Assembly: GCF_005860795.2 (NCBI RefSeq)
Contig: NZ_CP058350.1
Coordinates: 408,001 to 472,000, forward strand
Reading direction: 5' to 3'
Length of the DNA: 64,000 bases
Origin: Peteryoungia desertarenae
Lineage (GTDB): Bacteria; Pseudomonadota; Alphaproteobacteria; Rhizobiales; Rhizobiaceae
This document shows, piece after piece, positions 49,780-58,785 of this stretch (positions within the stretch are counted from its first letter, which is position 1; the number at the start of each line of letters is the position of its first letter). The notes under the pieces are model-generated. The model was not told where the DNA came from. It ran no database searches and saw only the letters and a list, made by a program, of their open reading frames with translations. Made by a program: the position numbers and the translations under genes.

Positions 49780-49786
49780 GGGGCAT

Positions 49787-50950
49787 ATGGCCGATACCCA
49801 CACCTTTCAGCCCGCAAGCTCTCTACCCGCCCGCCCGCCCTTGGCGCCGAAGGATGAGGTTTTCCAGGAAACTCTTTACACGGCAAAGCCATGGACCCTG
49901 ATCTGGTGGCGTTTTCGCAAGCACAAACTGGCTGTAGCCTCGCTGATCTTTATGGTCATACTGACACTCCTGGCCATCTTTGCGGACTTTGTGTCACCAT
50001 ATCGACCAACGACATTCGATAGAGCCAATACCTTCGCGCCACCCACGGTGGTTCGGATCATGCATGAAGGACAACTGCAGCGACCGTTCATCTACGGAAC
50101 GAAGAGAACCCGAGATCCGGAAACGGCGAGAGTGATCTACGAGGAAGATCGCACCAAGATTCTCCCAATCCAGTTCTTCGTCAAAGGAGAAAACTATGAT
50201 CTCCTGGGCGTGGTACCGACGAGTATGCACCTTTTCGGCGTGGACGACCGACGCCAGAAGATCAATCTTCTTGGGACCGACTCCCTCGGTCGCGACCTCT
50301 TCAGCCGTTTGCTCCACGGTGCGCGCGTCACCCTGTCGGCAGGCCTTGTCGGTGTCATCTTCGCCTTCGTTCTTGGCTTGGCTCTGGGCTCAATCTCCGG
50401 CTATTACGGCGGCTGGATCGATGGCGCGATCCAGCGCCTGATGGAATTCATACGGTCAATACCCACAATCCCGCTTTGGATGGGGCTGGCAGCGGCCCTG
50501 CCGATCGCCTGGGACCCTCTGTTTGTCTATGTTCTGATCACGATCATTCTGTCGCTGATCGGATGGACCAGTCTCGCACGGGTCGTTCGAGGACGCTTCT
50601 ACTCGCTAAGGACCGAAGACTATGTGCTCGCCGCAAGGCTCTCTGGAGCCTCAGAGTACAGGATTGTCACTAAGCATATGCTGCCGGCGATGACGAGCTA
50701 CATCATCGCGGCCATGACTTTGGCGGTGCCAGAAATGATCCTTGGCGAAACTGCCCTCAGCTTCCTCGGGCTCGGCCTTCGTCCGCCGGTGGTCAGTTGG
50801 GGAGTGCTTCTCCAGGATGCACAGAACCTGCGAAGCATTTCGCTTGCCCCATGGCTACTTGCTCCTGGTGTCGCTGTGGTCCTCGTCGTCCTTGCCTTGA
50901 ATTTCATCGGCGATGGATTGCGCGATGCCGCTGATCCCTATGGCCAATGA
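49787..50950 (+). CDS. ABC transporter permease, DppC type, with long periplasmic insert
   Basis: A 387-residue permease with a conserved N-terminal helix (WRFRKHKLAVASLIFMVILTLLAIFADFVSPY) and the family marker LLGTDSLGRDLFSRLLHGARVTLSAGL. The coupling loop is EDYVLAARLSGASEYRIVTKHMLP. It is longer than usual (about 280-300) because of roughly 75 extra residues between the first helix and the GTDSLGRD motif, which face the periplasm. This long form recurs in family-5 sugar importers and fits a sugar substrate. Confidence 0.92.
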   Translation: MADTHTFQPASSLPARPPLAPKDEVFQETLYTAKPWTLIWWRFRKHKLAVASLIFMVILTLLAIFADFVSPYRPTTFDRANTFAPPTVVRIMHEGQLQRPFIYGTKRTRDPETARVIYEEDRTKILPIQFFVKGENYDLLGVVPTSMHLFGVDDRRQKINLLGTDSLGRDLFSRLLHGARVTLSAGLVGVIFAFVLGLALGSISGYYGGWIDGAIQRLMEFIRSIPTIPLWMGLAAALPIAWDPLFVYVLITIILSLIGWTSLARVVRGRFYSLRTEDYVLAARLSGASEYRIVTKHMLPAMTSYIIAAMTLAVPEMILGETALSFLGLGLRPPVVSWGVLLQDAQNLRSISLAPWLLAPGVAVVLVVLALNFIGDGLRDAADPYGQ

Positions 50951-50963
50951 AAGGGGTGCGCTC

Positions 50964-52016
50964 ATGAACAATGCATCTCCAAACTCATCCCTTCTTCCAC
51001 CAGAACGCCTTCTCCAGTTGGACAATGTTGGCGTACATTTTCCAACACGCGAAGGTCTCGTTAAGGCCGTAAACGGCGTCTCCTATCACGTAGACAAGGG
51101 CGAAGTTCTCGGAATCGTTGGTGAAAGCGGATCAGGCAAGTCTGTGACCGCGCGATCGATCATGCGCCTCCAGCCAAAAACTGCGCTCGACGCAAGCGGC
51201 ACTATACGCTTTCGTCGCACAGATGGCAGCGAGGTTGTGATTTCCGAGCAGGATCGGCAAGGTCGCACCATGCGCGAAATTCGTGGCGGTGAAATTGGCA
51301 TGATCTTTCAAGAGCCAATGACGGCCCTGTCGCCCGTCCACACCATTGGCATGCAGATCATGCGCACGGTGATGCTGCACAAGAAGGTCTCCAAAAAGGA
51401 AGCACGCAACCAGGCGATCGAACTCCTGACACGCGTTCAGATGCCAAGACCTGCCGATATTGTCGATCGCTATCCACACCATCTTTCCGGCGGCATGCGT
51501 CAGCGCGCCATGATTGCTTTGGCGCTTGCCTGTGATCCAGCTCTCTTGATCGCCGATGAGCCGACGACCGCTCTGGATGTGACGACAGAGGCTCAGATTC
51601 TGGAACTGTTGAAGAAGCTGCAACAGGAACTTGGCATGGCCATCGTCTTCATCACCCATAACTTTGGTGTGGTGGCTGACATCGCTGATCGCGTCGCTGT
51701 CATGTATCTCGGTCGAGTAGTTGAAACCGGCACCGTTGACGAGATCTTCTACGAGCCGAAGCACCCCTATACTCAAGCGCTCCTGCAATCGATTCCAAGA
51801 CTCCGCAAGAGTCACGGCAAGCGCTTGCGAACGATCTCGGGCATGGTTCCCGATCCCTATAACGTGCCAAGTGGATGCTCCTTCCACCCCCGCTGTCTGC
51901 ATGGCGTGGGCGGCACATGTGACGTCAAAACACCGGATGAAGTGGTTTTCCCGAGCGGACAACGCGCACGCTGTCACTTTGCAGGCAGCATCCAGACTGC
52001 AGAGGCCGCCGAATGA
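50964..52016 (+). CDS. ABC transporter ATP-binding protein, DppD type
   Basis: About 350 residues from the ATG at 50964, preceded by AAGGGG at 7 nt. In-frame ATGs at 50913 and 50940 overlap the permease gene. Walker A GESGSGKS (53-60), signature HHLSGGMRQRAMIALAL, Walker B LLIADEPTTALDV. It has the C-terminal oligopeptide-ATPase extension with the cysteine pattern GCSFHPRC and GTCD. It overlaps the next ATPase by ATGA and heterodimerises with it. Confidence 0.93.
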   Translation: MNNASPNSSLLPPERLLQLDNVGVHFPTREGLVKAVNGVSYHVDKGEVLGIVGESGSGKSVTARSIMRLQPKTALDASGTIRFRRTDGSEVVISEQDRQGRTMREIRGGEIGMIFQEPMTALSPVHTIGMQIMRTVMLHKKVSKKEARNQAIELLTRVQMPRPADIVDRYPHHLSGGMRQRAMIALALACDPALLIADEPTTALDVTTEAQILELLKKLQQELGMAIVFITHNFGVVADIADRVAVMYLGRVVETGTVDEIFYEPKHPYTQALLQSIPRLRKSHGKRLRTISGMVPDPYNVPSGCSFHPRCLHGVGGTCDVKTPDEVVFPSGQRARCHFAGSIQTAEAAE

Positions 52017-53059
52017 CGATTGCGCCACAGATTTCAATCGACGATGACACACTGATATCGATCCGTGCCGCCCGGAAGTATTTCCCAATTCACGAAGGTT
52101 GGATGCGGCGTCAAGTTGCAACCGTAAAGGCCGTAGACGACATCACATTTGACATCAAGAAGGGTGAAACCTTCGGTCTTGTCGGGGAAAGCGGCTCAGG
52201 AAAATCCTCGATCGCTCGGTTGATTTTGCGCGCCTACGACCTCACTGGCGGGCAGATCCTATTCCGCCGTTCATCGGGAGATGTTGTCGATATCACGCAT
52301 CTCACCGACGTCGAGATGCGCAGCATTCGGCGTGAAATGCAGATGATTTTCCAGGACCCCTACTCCTCGCTGAACCCTCGCATGACGCTGCTGGAACTCG
52401 TTGGTGAACCATTGGTCATCCACGGGATAGGCACGAAAGGAGAGATCAAGGATCGAGTGGCAGAACTCTTGGGGCTTGTCGGCTTACGACCGGAGTATGT
52501 GATGCGTTATCCGCATGCATTCTCGGGCGGGCAACGCCAGCGCATCGGCATTGCCCGAGCTCTTGCGCTCAATCCGAGCTTCATTGCGGCAGACGAAGCC
52601 GTCTCAGCCCTTGACGTCTCGGTTGCCGCACAAAACATCAATCTGATGCAGGACCTCCAAGAAAAGTTCGGCCTCACTTACCTTTTTATCACGCATGACC
52701 TCGGGATGGTCGAGCATATTTCGGATCGGGTGGGCGTCATGTATCTCGGCCGCCTGATGGAAGTCGGCCCAACCGACACCATGTTTGCCAAACCACTCCA
52801 TCCCTATACCGAGGCGTTGCTGGCAGCTGTTCCCCAGCCTGACCCGCGAGGCAATCGTCTGCGCAAGCGTGTTCCGCTGAAGGGCGAAATTGCCGACGCG
52901 ATGAATGTGCCTGCCGGATGCCCCTTCCATCCGAGATGCCCATATGCCGATGACAAGTGCCGAACCGATGTCCCGGAGCTTCGTGATGTTGCAGGTGGCA
53001 GAAAGGTTCGCTGCCACTACGCCGAGCAACTGGATCTGACGGGAGTGGCAGATCTATGA
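52013..53059 (+). CDS. ABC transporter ATP-binding protein, DppF type
   Basis: A 348-residue second ATPase. Walker A GESGSGKSS, Q-loop MQMIFQDPYSSLNPRM, signature HAFSGGQRQRIGIARAL, Walker B FIAADEAVSALDV and a C-terminal GCPFHPRCPYADDKC. The Walker B glutamate is followed by AVSALD, a common DppF variant of PVSALD. It overlaps both neighbours by 4 bp (ATGA), so the HAD-fusion protein downstream is translationally coupled to the transporter. Confidence 0.93.
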   Translation: MTIAPQISIDDDTLISIRAARKYFPIHEGWMRRQVATVKAVDDITFDIKKGETFGLVGESGSGKSSIARLILRAYDLTGGQILFRRSSGDVVDITHLTDVEMRSIRREMQMIFQDPYSSLNPRMTLLELVGEPLVIHGIGTKGEIKDRVAELLGLVGLRPEYVMRYPHAFSGGQRQRIGIARALALNPSFIAADEAVSALDVSVAAQNINLMQDLQEKFGLTYLFITHDLGMVEHISDRVGVMYLGRLMEVGPTDTMFAKPLHPYTEALLAAVPQPDPRGNRLRKRVPLKGEIADAMNVPAGCPFHPRCPYADDKCRTDVPELRDVAGGRKVRCHYAEQLDLTGVADL

Positions 53060-54339
53060 TGCAATTGCCCGTGCCAGGCCGTCATCTGCCCGCCTTGCCT
53101 CTCAGCAGCACCGCCGAACCAGATTTCGAGTTGGCAAAACGCCACCTGCCTATACTGATGCTCGACACCGCAGAACCTTTTGCACCCTTGGTCGCCGGAT
53201 ATGCGGTCTATCGGGAAAAGGCGAAATCGCGCTCGTCCAAGTTCAGGCTCTATCCGCGCGCTGCCGCCATCATCGAATACGCCCTATGGTATGACTGGGA
53301 TATTCAGCACCTCTATGATCTGGAACATGTCTGGGTCCATATCGACGACACCGGTCAGGTTGTTACCGTGGAAGCTTCACGCCATGGCGCTCGGCTGCCT
53401 ATGCGTCGGCCAGACCAAACACTGCCGGTCGAAGGCCAGCGCCCTCTACTCTACGTCGAACCAGGCAAGCACGCACACTGGGCCGATCCTGCGGAGATGA
53501 AACGCGATGCAGGTGTGCTTGTAGAGGCGATGTGTAGCGCCTTTGCCGGCGATCAGGGCATTCATCTGTCCAATCGGTTCTCTCAGCAGGGGCAGATTTG
53601 CGCGTCCTTATTCGAGAACAGGTTGGCACGCCTCAAGCTGAAAAGACTGGCCTTCAAACCAAGCTGGAACTTCAACAACTCGCTTGATGCACAACCAGCG
53701 CTCCAACTGGTTCCATGGGAAATCCTAGAGGATTGGATCCCCCAGCGCTTCGAGGCGCTGGTCTCGGAACTTCCGGGCACGGTGCCACATCTCGCAGCAG
53801 TCTTTCTGGACTGTGGCGATACACTCGTGGACGAGCGCACCGAAGTGAAACGACCAGGAACGGACATCGTCATCACCGGTGACCTGATTCCAGGGGCCAA
53901 CGCCATGATTTCAGAATTGAAGGCAGCCGGTCACCGCCTGTGCCTGGTGGCAGACGGCCCGAGGGAAACCTTCGAGAATCTCCTTCAACTACACGATCTT
54001 TGGACGAGTTTTGATGCTCATATAATCTCCGGCGATATCGGGGAATTGAAGCCGTCACCCAAGATGTTTCAGGCTGCCTGCGCCGCCATGGGCCTGCATG
54101 AGAACGACCGTGACAGAACCGTTATGGTGGGCAACAACCTCGAACGGGATATCGTCGGTGCGAACCGATTTGGATTGATCAGCATCTTCCTTGCCTGGTC
54201 GACTCGACGTAGCCACAAGCCGCGACTGCGAGATGAACGACCACGCCTGACAATCCGCCAGATCACCGAACTTCCGGGACTTTTGGAGCGCATTGAACTC
54301 AGCCTTCCCAACTCCGCGGTTCAGGGAGGCAGAACATGA
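53056..54339 (+). CDS. Two-domain protein: unknown N-terminal domain fused to a HAD hydrolase
   Basis: A 427-residue cytoplasmic protein. Residues 30-235 form a domain I do not recognise by name, with the striking pattern AAAIIEYALWYDWDIQHLYDLEHVWVHIDDTGQVVTVEASRHG (69-111). It resembles proteins that handle large extended ligands, but I give no function. Residues 245-400 form a HAD-superfamily hydrolase: motif I FLDCGDTL (D252), motif II VADGP, the motif III lysine in GELKPSPKMF, and motif IV MVGNNLERDIVGANRFGL. In motif I the usual second aspartate (DxD) is glycine 254, as in DxGxT-type HADs. It is coupled to both the transporter ATPase and the 836-residue gene by ATGA overlaps. The likely task is dephosphorylating a sugar. 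Confidence 0.7.
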   Translation: MMQLPVPGRHLPALPLSSTAEPDFELAKRHLPILMLDTAEPFAPLVAGYAVYREKAKSRSSKFRLYPRAAAIIEYALWYDWDIQHLYDLEHVWVHIDDTGQVVTVEASRHGARLPMRRPDQTLPVEGQRPLLYVEPGKHAHWADPAEMKRDAGVLVEAMCSAFAGDQGIHLSNRFSQQGQICASLFENRLARLKLKRLAFKPSWNFNNSLDAQPALQLVPWEILEDWIPQRFEALVSELPGTVPHLAAVFLDCGDTLVDERTEVKRPGTDIVITGDLIPGANAMISELKAAGHRLCLVADGPRETFENLLQLHDLWTSFDAHIISGDIGELKPSPKMFQAACAAMGLHENDRDRTVMVGNNLERDIVGANRFGLISIFLAWSTRRSHKPRLRDERPRLTIRQITELPGLLERIELSLPNSAVQGGRT

Positions 54340-56846
54340 CAGCGGCATTGAGCAAAGAGACGGAAACTGTCTCGTGCGGGTTCAAAGTTGCCAAAGGTGA
54401 TACCGTCACAGCGTGGGCGTTGGGCCCGGCACGGGAACTCTACTATCCCGGAGAACCGGCCCTGGCAGAAGATCGAGTGAATTATCGCTTCGTCAACGGC
54501 TTCGTTGATATCGGTGACCTTCCCTGCCGCAAGGCGATATGGAAGGACATCTCCGTCCGGACGGTCGAACTGGAGAAAGATTTCGACGTCATCGGATTGA
54601 ACCTGCCGGGCTTTAATCGACGCGTTGAATTCTCAGGTTTCTGGCATCGTCCGACGCGGCTGTCCCGCTGGCTAAAAACAAAACTGGTGGCGCCTGTTTC
54701 GGGAAACTATCCTTTCAAGCTGGCTACCTGTGGTGGCGTGCACATCTGGGTTGACGGAATACTGGTTGCGCGCTTTGAGCCGTTTCGACGGAACAAGGAA
54801 AGCACAACGGAAGTCGAACTGCCCCTTCGGGCAGGCGGCAGTGACATCGTGATATTCACCGAAGAAATGGCAGAGCGGGACGCCCTCTGGTATTTCGAGC
54901 TGACATGTCTTGGAGATAGCGAGCTAAGGACAATCCTTCCGGTGCCCGCAAGCGAAGACCATATCCAGGTGCTCAAGGACCTGGCGACACAGGTTCGCCC
55001 TCAACCGATGCATCTGAAGAAAGGCCAGCTTGTCCTGGTTTTCGACAAACCAGCCAGTCTCGATGTCACCATTCAGGCATCGGTACTCCCCAGTGTGCAT
55101 ATGCGCGACAAGCAACCCTTGATGAATGAGAAGTCTGTTCTCAAGGCACACGAAACACGCGTGGTGATCCCCGGAGCAGACCGACTGCCCGATGGATATC
55201 ATCCCCTGAAGCTGAGTTTTTCCATTGGCGACACCAAAGTTCAGCGCGAGATTGCTTTCGCCACACTCTGCGAAGAGCCGAGAGACATGCGGAATCTCGC
55301 GCTTGAAACACGCAAAAAGATCGCTGTGGAGTACATGGCAGATCATGGAGAAATGCGAGCGGGGCGCGCCATCGCGATGATGGCCGCAGGACGGCCCGTT
55401 GATCCAGTCTTCCGGGAGATCATCTCGAATACGCTGGCTGCAATCAATGAGAGGCGAGACTGCTCCGACTTTGTGCTGGTGCCGCTTTTGTGGCTGACAG
55501 GCTGCTACAGAGAACGCATTCCTTCTGACCTGCTGGAAGCAATCGATCGCTCCATCCTCGGCTATCGGTATTGGGTGGACGAACCGGGCAATGACGTGAT
55601 GTGGTTCTGGAGTGAGAACCATGTCCTTTGCTTTCACGCTGCCCAATATCTGGCTGGTCGCCAATATGCAGGCGCCGTATTCGCGACGTCTGGCCGTACC
55701 GGGCAGGAACAGGCCCGCCTCGGCGAAGAAAGATTGATGAAATGGTTTGACTCTGTCGAGCAGCACGGGCTCGCAGAATGGAATTCGGCTGCCTACTACC
55801 CCATCGATTTCATTGGTCTACTCGCGCTCCAGCATCTGGGTGACGGAGAAATCCGGCGCCGGTCTGAGCAATTGTTGGACCGCCTTTTCGTAATGATCGG
55901 CTTACATAAATCCGGCGGCGTACCAGCGGGCACGATGGGGCGAGCCTACGACAAGGAACTGCGGGCGGGGCCCCTTACGGAACTTGCACCCTTTGCCACT
56001 GTCGGGTTCGGACTTGGCTGGCTGAATGACGGCGTTGCCGCACTGCCAATGTTTGCATCAGGCGGCTACAGCCCTCCCGGTGAGGCTCTGCGTGCAGCCT
56101 TCGTAGAGCCCGGAATGGCAATTTCGGCGCATTATGTTCAGGGACATGATCACGCAGCAAAGCTCGCCCTATACAAAACGTCACAGGTGCAACTTTCCTC
56201 AATGGTGGGCGGTCAACCTGGAGGACGCGGGCATCAGCAGCATGTAGTCGATGTCCGCTTTACCGCCAACGAACTTGCCCGTGCCTGGGTCAATCACCCC
56301 GGCGAAGACGATCCGTGGGGTAACCAGCGCCCGTCTTACTGGGCCGGTAATGGATCTCTGCCCCGCACAGGTCAGCACGAGGACACGGCTTTGCTGCTTT
56401 TTGACCTCGGGGACAACGCGCGTATCAATTTCACCCATGCCTATGTCGAAAGCACCGCCTTTGATGATGTCCTCCTGAAAGACAACTGGATCATCATACG
56501 AAAGGACTCGGGCTATGCAGCGATGACCGCCACCCAGGCCATTTCAAAGATTGAAGACGGACCAGGCGCCAATATCGAATATCGCGCGCCAGGTCGGCAT
56601 TGCGGATGGATGATCATCGTCGGTGAAGGGCGCGATAACACCTCATTCGAGGCCTTTCAGACACATCTGGCGACCATCAGACTGCAGGTGAGTGATGACG
56701 GTAAATCGCTGACGGCCAGTCGCAGTGGAAAACCGACCCTTACCCTCGATTGGAATGACGGGCTTGCTTTGAACGGAACCTCGCATCCCTTCCCGAACCT
56801 GACCCTTCAGCCGCTCATCAAGACCTTTGTCGCTGACACCTATTGA
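54336..56846 (+). CDS. Unclassified putative carbohydrate-active enzyme, 836 residues
   Basis: An 836-residue protein I cannot assign to a named family. Residues 85-190 look like a PA14/jelly-roll carbohydrate-binding domain (APVSGNYPFKLATCGGVHIWVDGILVARF), followed by a linker beta domain to about 315. Residues 320-630 are helical, like an alpha/alpha toroid of polysaccharide lyases or GH105-type enzymes, with conserved-looking WFWSENHVLCFHAAQYLAGRQ (422-442) and LAEWNSAAYYPIDF (479-492). A C-terminal beta-sandwich (about 640-836) resembles the lyase support domain. No signal peptide. It lies between the HAD fusion (ATGA overlap) and GH105, so it probably cleaves the imported glycan. Candidate catalytic residues are E427, H429 and Y487/Y488, by inference. 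Confidence 0.7.
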   Translation: MTAALSKETETVSCGFKVAKGDTVTAWALGPARELYYPGEPALAEDRVNYRFVNGFVDIGDLPCRKAIWKDISVRTVELEKDFDVIGLNLPGFNRRVEFSGFWHRPTRLSRWLKTKLVAPVSGNYPFKLATCGGVHIWVDGILVARFEPFRRNKESTTEVELPLRAGGSDIVIFTEEMAERDALWYFELTCLGDSELRTILPVPASEDHIQVLKDLATQVRPQPMHLKKGQLVLVFDKPASLDVTIQASVLPSVHMRDKQPLMNEKSVLKAHETRVVIPGADRLPDGYHPLKLSFSIGDTKVQREIAFATLCEEPRDMRNLALETRKKIAVEYMADHGEMRAGRAIAMMAAGRPVDPVFREIISNTLAAINERRDCSDFVLVPLLWLTGCYRERIPSDLLEAIDRSILGYRYWVDEPGNDVMWFWSENHVLCFHAAQYLAGRQYAGAVFATSGRTGQEQARLGEERLMKWFDSVEQHGLAEWNSAAYYPIDFIGLLALQHLGDGEIRRRSEQLLDRLFVMIGLHKSGGVPAGTMGRAYDKELRAGPLTELAPFATVGFGLGWLNDGVAALPMFASGGYSPPGEALRAAFVEPGMAISAHYVQGHDHAAKLALYKTSQVQLSSMVGGQPGGRGHQQHVVDVRFTANELARAWVNHPGEDDPWGNQRPSYWAGNGSLPRTGQHEDTALLLFDLGDNARINFTHAYVESTAFDDVLLKDNWIIIRKDSGYAAMTATQAISKIEDGPGANIEYRAPGRHCGWMIIVGEGRDNTSFEAFQTHLATIRLQVSDDGKSLTASRSGKPTLTLDWNDGLALNGTSHPFPNLTLQPLIKTFVADTY

Positions 56847-56862
56847 TATTGAGAAGACAGGA

Positions 56863-57963
56863 ATGACCACCATGCTGATGCTGCAACCCGATACCCTATC
56901 TGAAGCCCTTTCCCGGGTCGCGCTTGGTCTTGCACGCCTCAAAGGCATCAATGAAACGGCCGCTTTGTCCGCTGACGGCTATGACCTTCAGTTTGACGAA
57001 TGGGACTGGGAAGTTGGTGTCGGCATTTATGGCCTGATCCGCCACGCTGAAGCAGTACGTGACCAGTCGCTGATCGAAGCTATTGCACGGTGGTATGACT
57101 GGCAGATTGGCCGAGGGCTTCCCCCAAGACAGGTAAACTCATCGTCGCCGATGCTACCTCTGTCGATCCTGATCGATCACGTGGACCGTCCAGACTGGGA
57201 AGCGCTGGTCAAGGATTGGGCAGAATGGCTGATGAAGGACCTCGCCAGAACCGAAGACGACGGTTTCCAGCATGTGGTCAAAGAGCGCATGAATGATGGG
57301 GAGTTGTGGGACGACACGCTTTTCATGACCTGCCTTTTCCTTGCCCGCGCCGGCCAGCGTTTTGGGCGGCAGGACTGGATCGAGGAGGCCTTCTACCAGT
57401 TCATGGTGCATGAACGTTATCTGGCCGACCCGATAACAGGTCTCTGGTACCATGGATGGACCTTCAACGGGCGCCACAACTTCGCAAAAGCCTTCTGGGC
57501 CAGAGGGAACTCCTGGATTACTGTAGCGATACCCGAGCTTTTCGGTCTGGTCGACAAGGTCCCTGATCACCTCAAACGCCACCTGACGTTTATCCTTCGT
57601 GCGCAACTGAAAACGCTGGCAGCACATCAGCGTGCAAACGGCATGTTTAACACGCTGGTCTGTGATCCGACCTCGCCCGAGGAAACATCAGCAACCGCAG
57701 CCATTGCCTACGGCATTCTGCGTGGGATCGATCTGGGCTTGGTGGACCCGACCTACCGTGCGGTTGCAGAAAAGGCGTTGGACGCAGTCATGGCACGGAT
57801 CGATGAAACAGGCATCGTTCTTGAGGTCTCGGATGGGACCCCAATGGGGCATACGCTGGAGTTTTATCGCCAGATTCCAAATGTGCCCGCCCCTTACGGA
57901 CAGGCACTGGTCATGCTGCTTCTGGTTCGCGCCATGGCAGACGGTCAAATCCCAACAGCTTGA
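56863..57963 (+). CDS. GH105 unsaturated uronyl hydrolase (second copy)
   Basis: About 366 residues, alpha/alpha-barrel GH105. FDEWDWEVGVGIYGLIRH opens the barrel. The catalytic aspartate is probably D151 in LWDDTLFMTCLFLARAG, with FWARGNSWITVAIPEL following. It is only distantly similar to the GH105 at 7712 and probably handles a different uronyl end. I chose the ATG at 56863. A TTG at 56827 lies inside the previous gene. It lies 16 bp after the 836-residue gene, consistent with a lyase-then-GH105 sequence, and is the last gene of the locus. Confidence 0.9.
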   Translation: MTTMLMLQPDTLSEALSRVALGLARLKGINETAALSADGYDLQFDEWDWEVGVGIYGLIRHAEAVRDQSLIEAIARWYDWQIGRGLPPRQVNSSSPMLPLSILIDHVDRPDWEALVKDWAEWLMKDLARTEDDGFQHVVKERMNDGELWDDTLFMTCLFLARAGQRFGRQDWIEEAFYQFMVHERYLADPITGLWYHGWTFNGRHNFAKAFWARGNSWITVAIPELFGLVDKVPDHLKRHLTFILRAQLKTLAAHQRANGMFNTLVCDPTSPEETSATAAIAYGILRGIDLGLVDPTYRAVAEKALDAVMARIDETGIVLEVSDGTPMGHTLEFYRQIPNVPAPYGQALVMLLLVRAMADGQIPTA

Positions 57964-57984
57964 TGAAGTCCATTCAACGGGCAA

Positions 57985-58785
57985 TCAAAGCGGAGAAACC
58001 GGATGGGGCGCTCCTTCATAAGCACCCCAGACGGCCTGATCAAAATTGATCGTTGCGCCTGTCATCAGACCCGACTCGGGCGTTGACAAGAAGGCGACAG
58101 CGCGCGCGACTTCAGCTGGATCAACGAGGCGACCGAATGGTTGCGCCGCAGACGCCTTCTCCAGCCAGTCTTCGCTCGCGCCATGAAACTCCCGCTGTAT
58201 GCGATCTTCCCCGTCGCTTGCCATCCAGCCGATATTGAGCGCGTTTACCCGGATGCGGTTGCGCAGGAGAGCAAAAGCGGTATTCCGCGTCAGGGTATCA
58301 AGCGCGCCCTTCGATGCACAATAGGCAGATATGAAGGGTTGGCCGGCCATCGAAGACATGGACGAGATATTGACGATGGTACCCTCAGTGCCGCGTTCGC
58401 GCATCACCTTGATTGTGTCTTGCATCAGGAAGAATGGTGCCCTCACATTGATGGTAAACATCCGATCAAAGAGTTCGGGCGAGGTGTCGAGTATGGTCCC
58501 GCGATCGGTAATCGCTGCAACATTCACGAGTGTGTCGATACGACCAAAGCGCTCCACGGCAGCAGCAATCACGCGTCGACAATCCTCAACCGATGCGAGA
58601 TCGGCAGCAACAAACTGCACCGATGCACCATACCGCTCTTCAAGCTCGCGAGCCTTTGCCCGCCCCTTGTCGACGCTTCTCCCGCAAATGGTGATCGCCT
58701 GCGCTCCTCTTTCGGCAAATAGTCTTGCGACCTCTGCACCCAGCCCCTGCGTTCCGCCGGTCACGACAGCGATCTTTCCTCTCAT
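57985..58785 (-). CDS. Short-chain dehydrogenase/reductase
   Basis: About 266 residues of classical SDR. The NAD(P)-binding motif is TGGTQGLG, with INVRAPFF (N), the catalytic serine in NISSMSSMAG and YCASK (Y-x3-K). The ATG at 58785 follows AGGAG at 8 nt. An earlier ATG at 58812 would add MMAAAGVVL. It faces the glycan locus convergently with a 21-bp gap. Acidic and basic residues after the second strand (CGRSVDKG) hint at NADP preference. It may oxidise or reduce a sugar from the adjacent locus. Confidence 0.88.
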   Translation of the reverse strand: MRGKIAVVTGGTQGLGAEVARLFAERGAQAITICGRSVDKGRAKARELEERYGASVQFVAADLASVEDCRRVIAAAVERFGRIDTLVNVAAITDRGTILDTSPELFDRMFTINVRAPFFLMQDTIKVMRERGTEGTIVNISSMSSMAGQPFISAYCASKGALDTLTRNTAFALLRNRIRVNALNIGWMASDGEDRIQREFHGASEDWLEKASAAQPFGRLVDPAEVARAVAFLSTPESGLMTGATINFDQAVWGAYEGAPHPVSPL

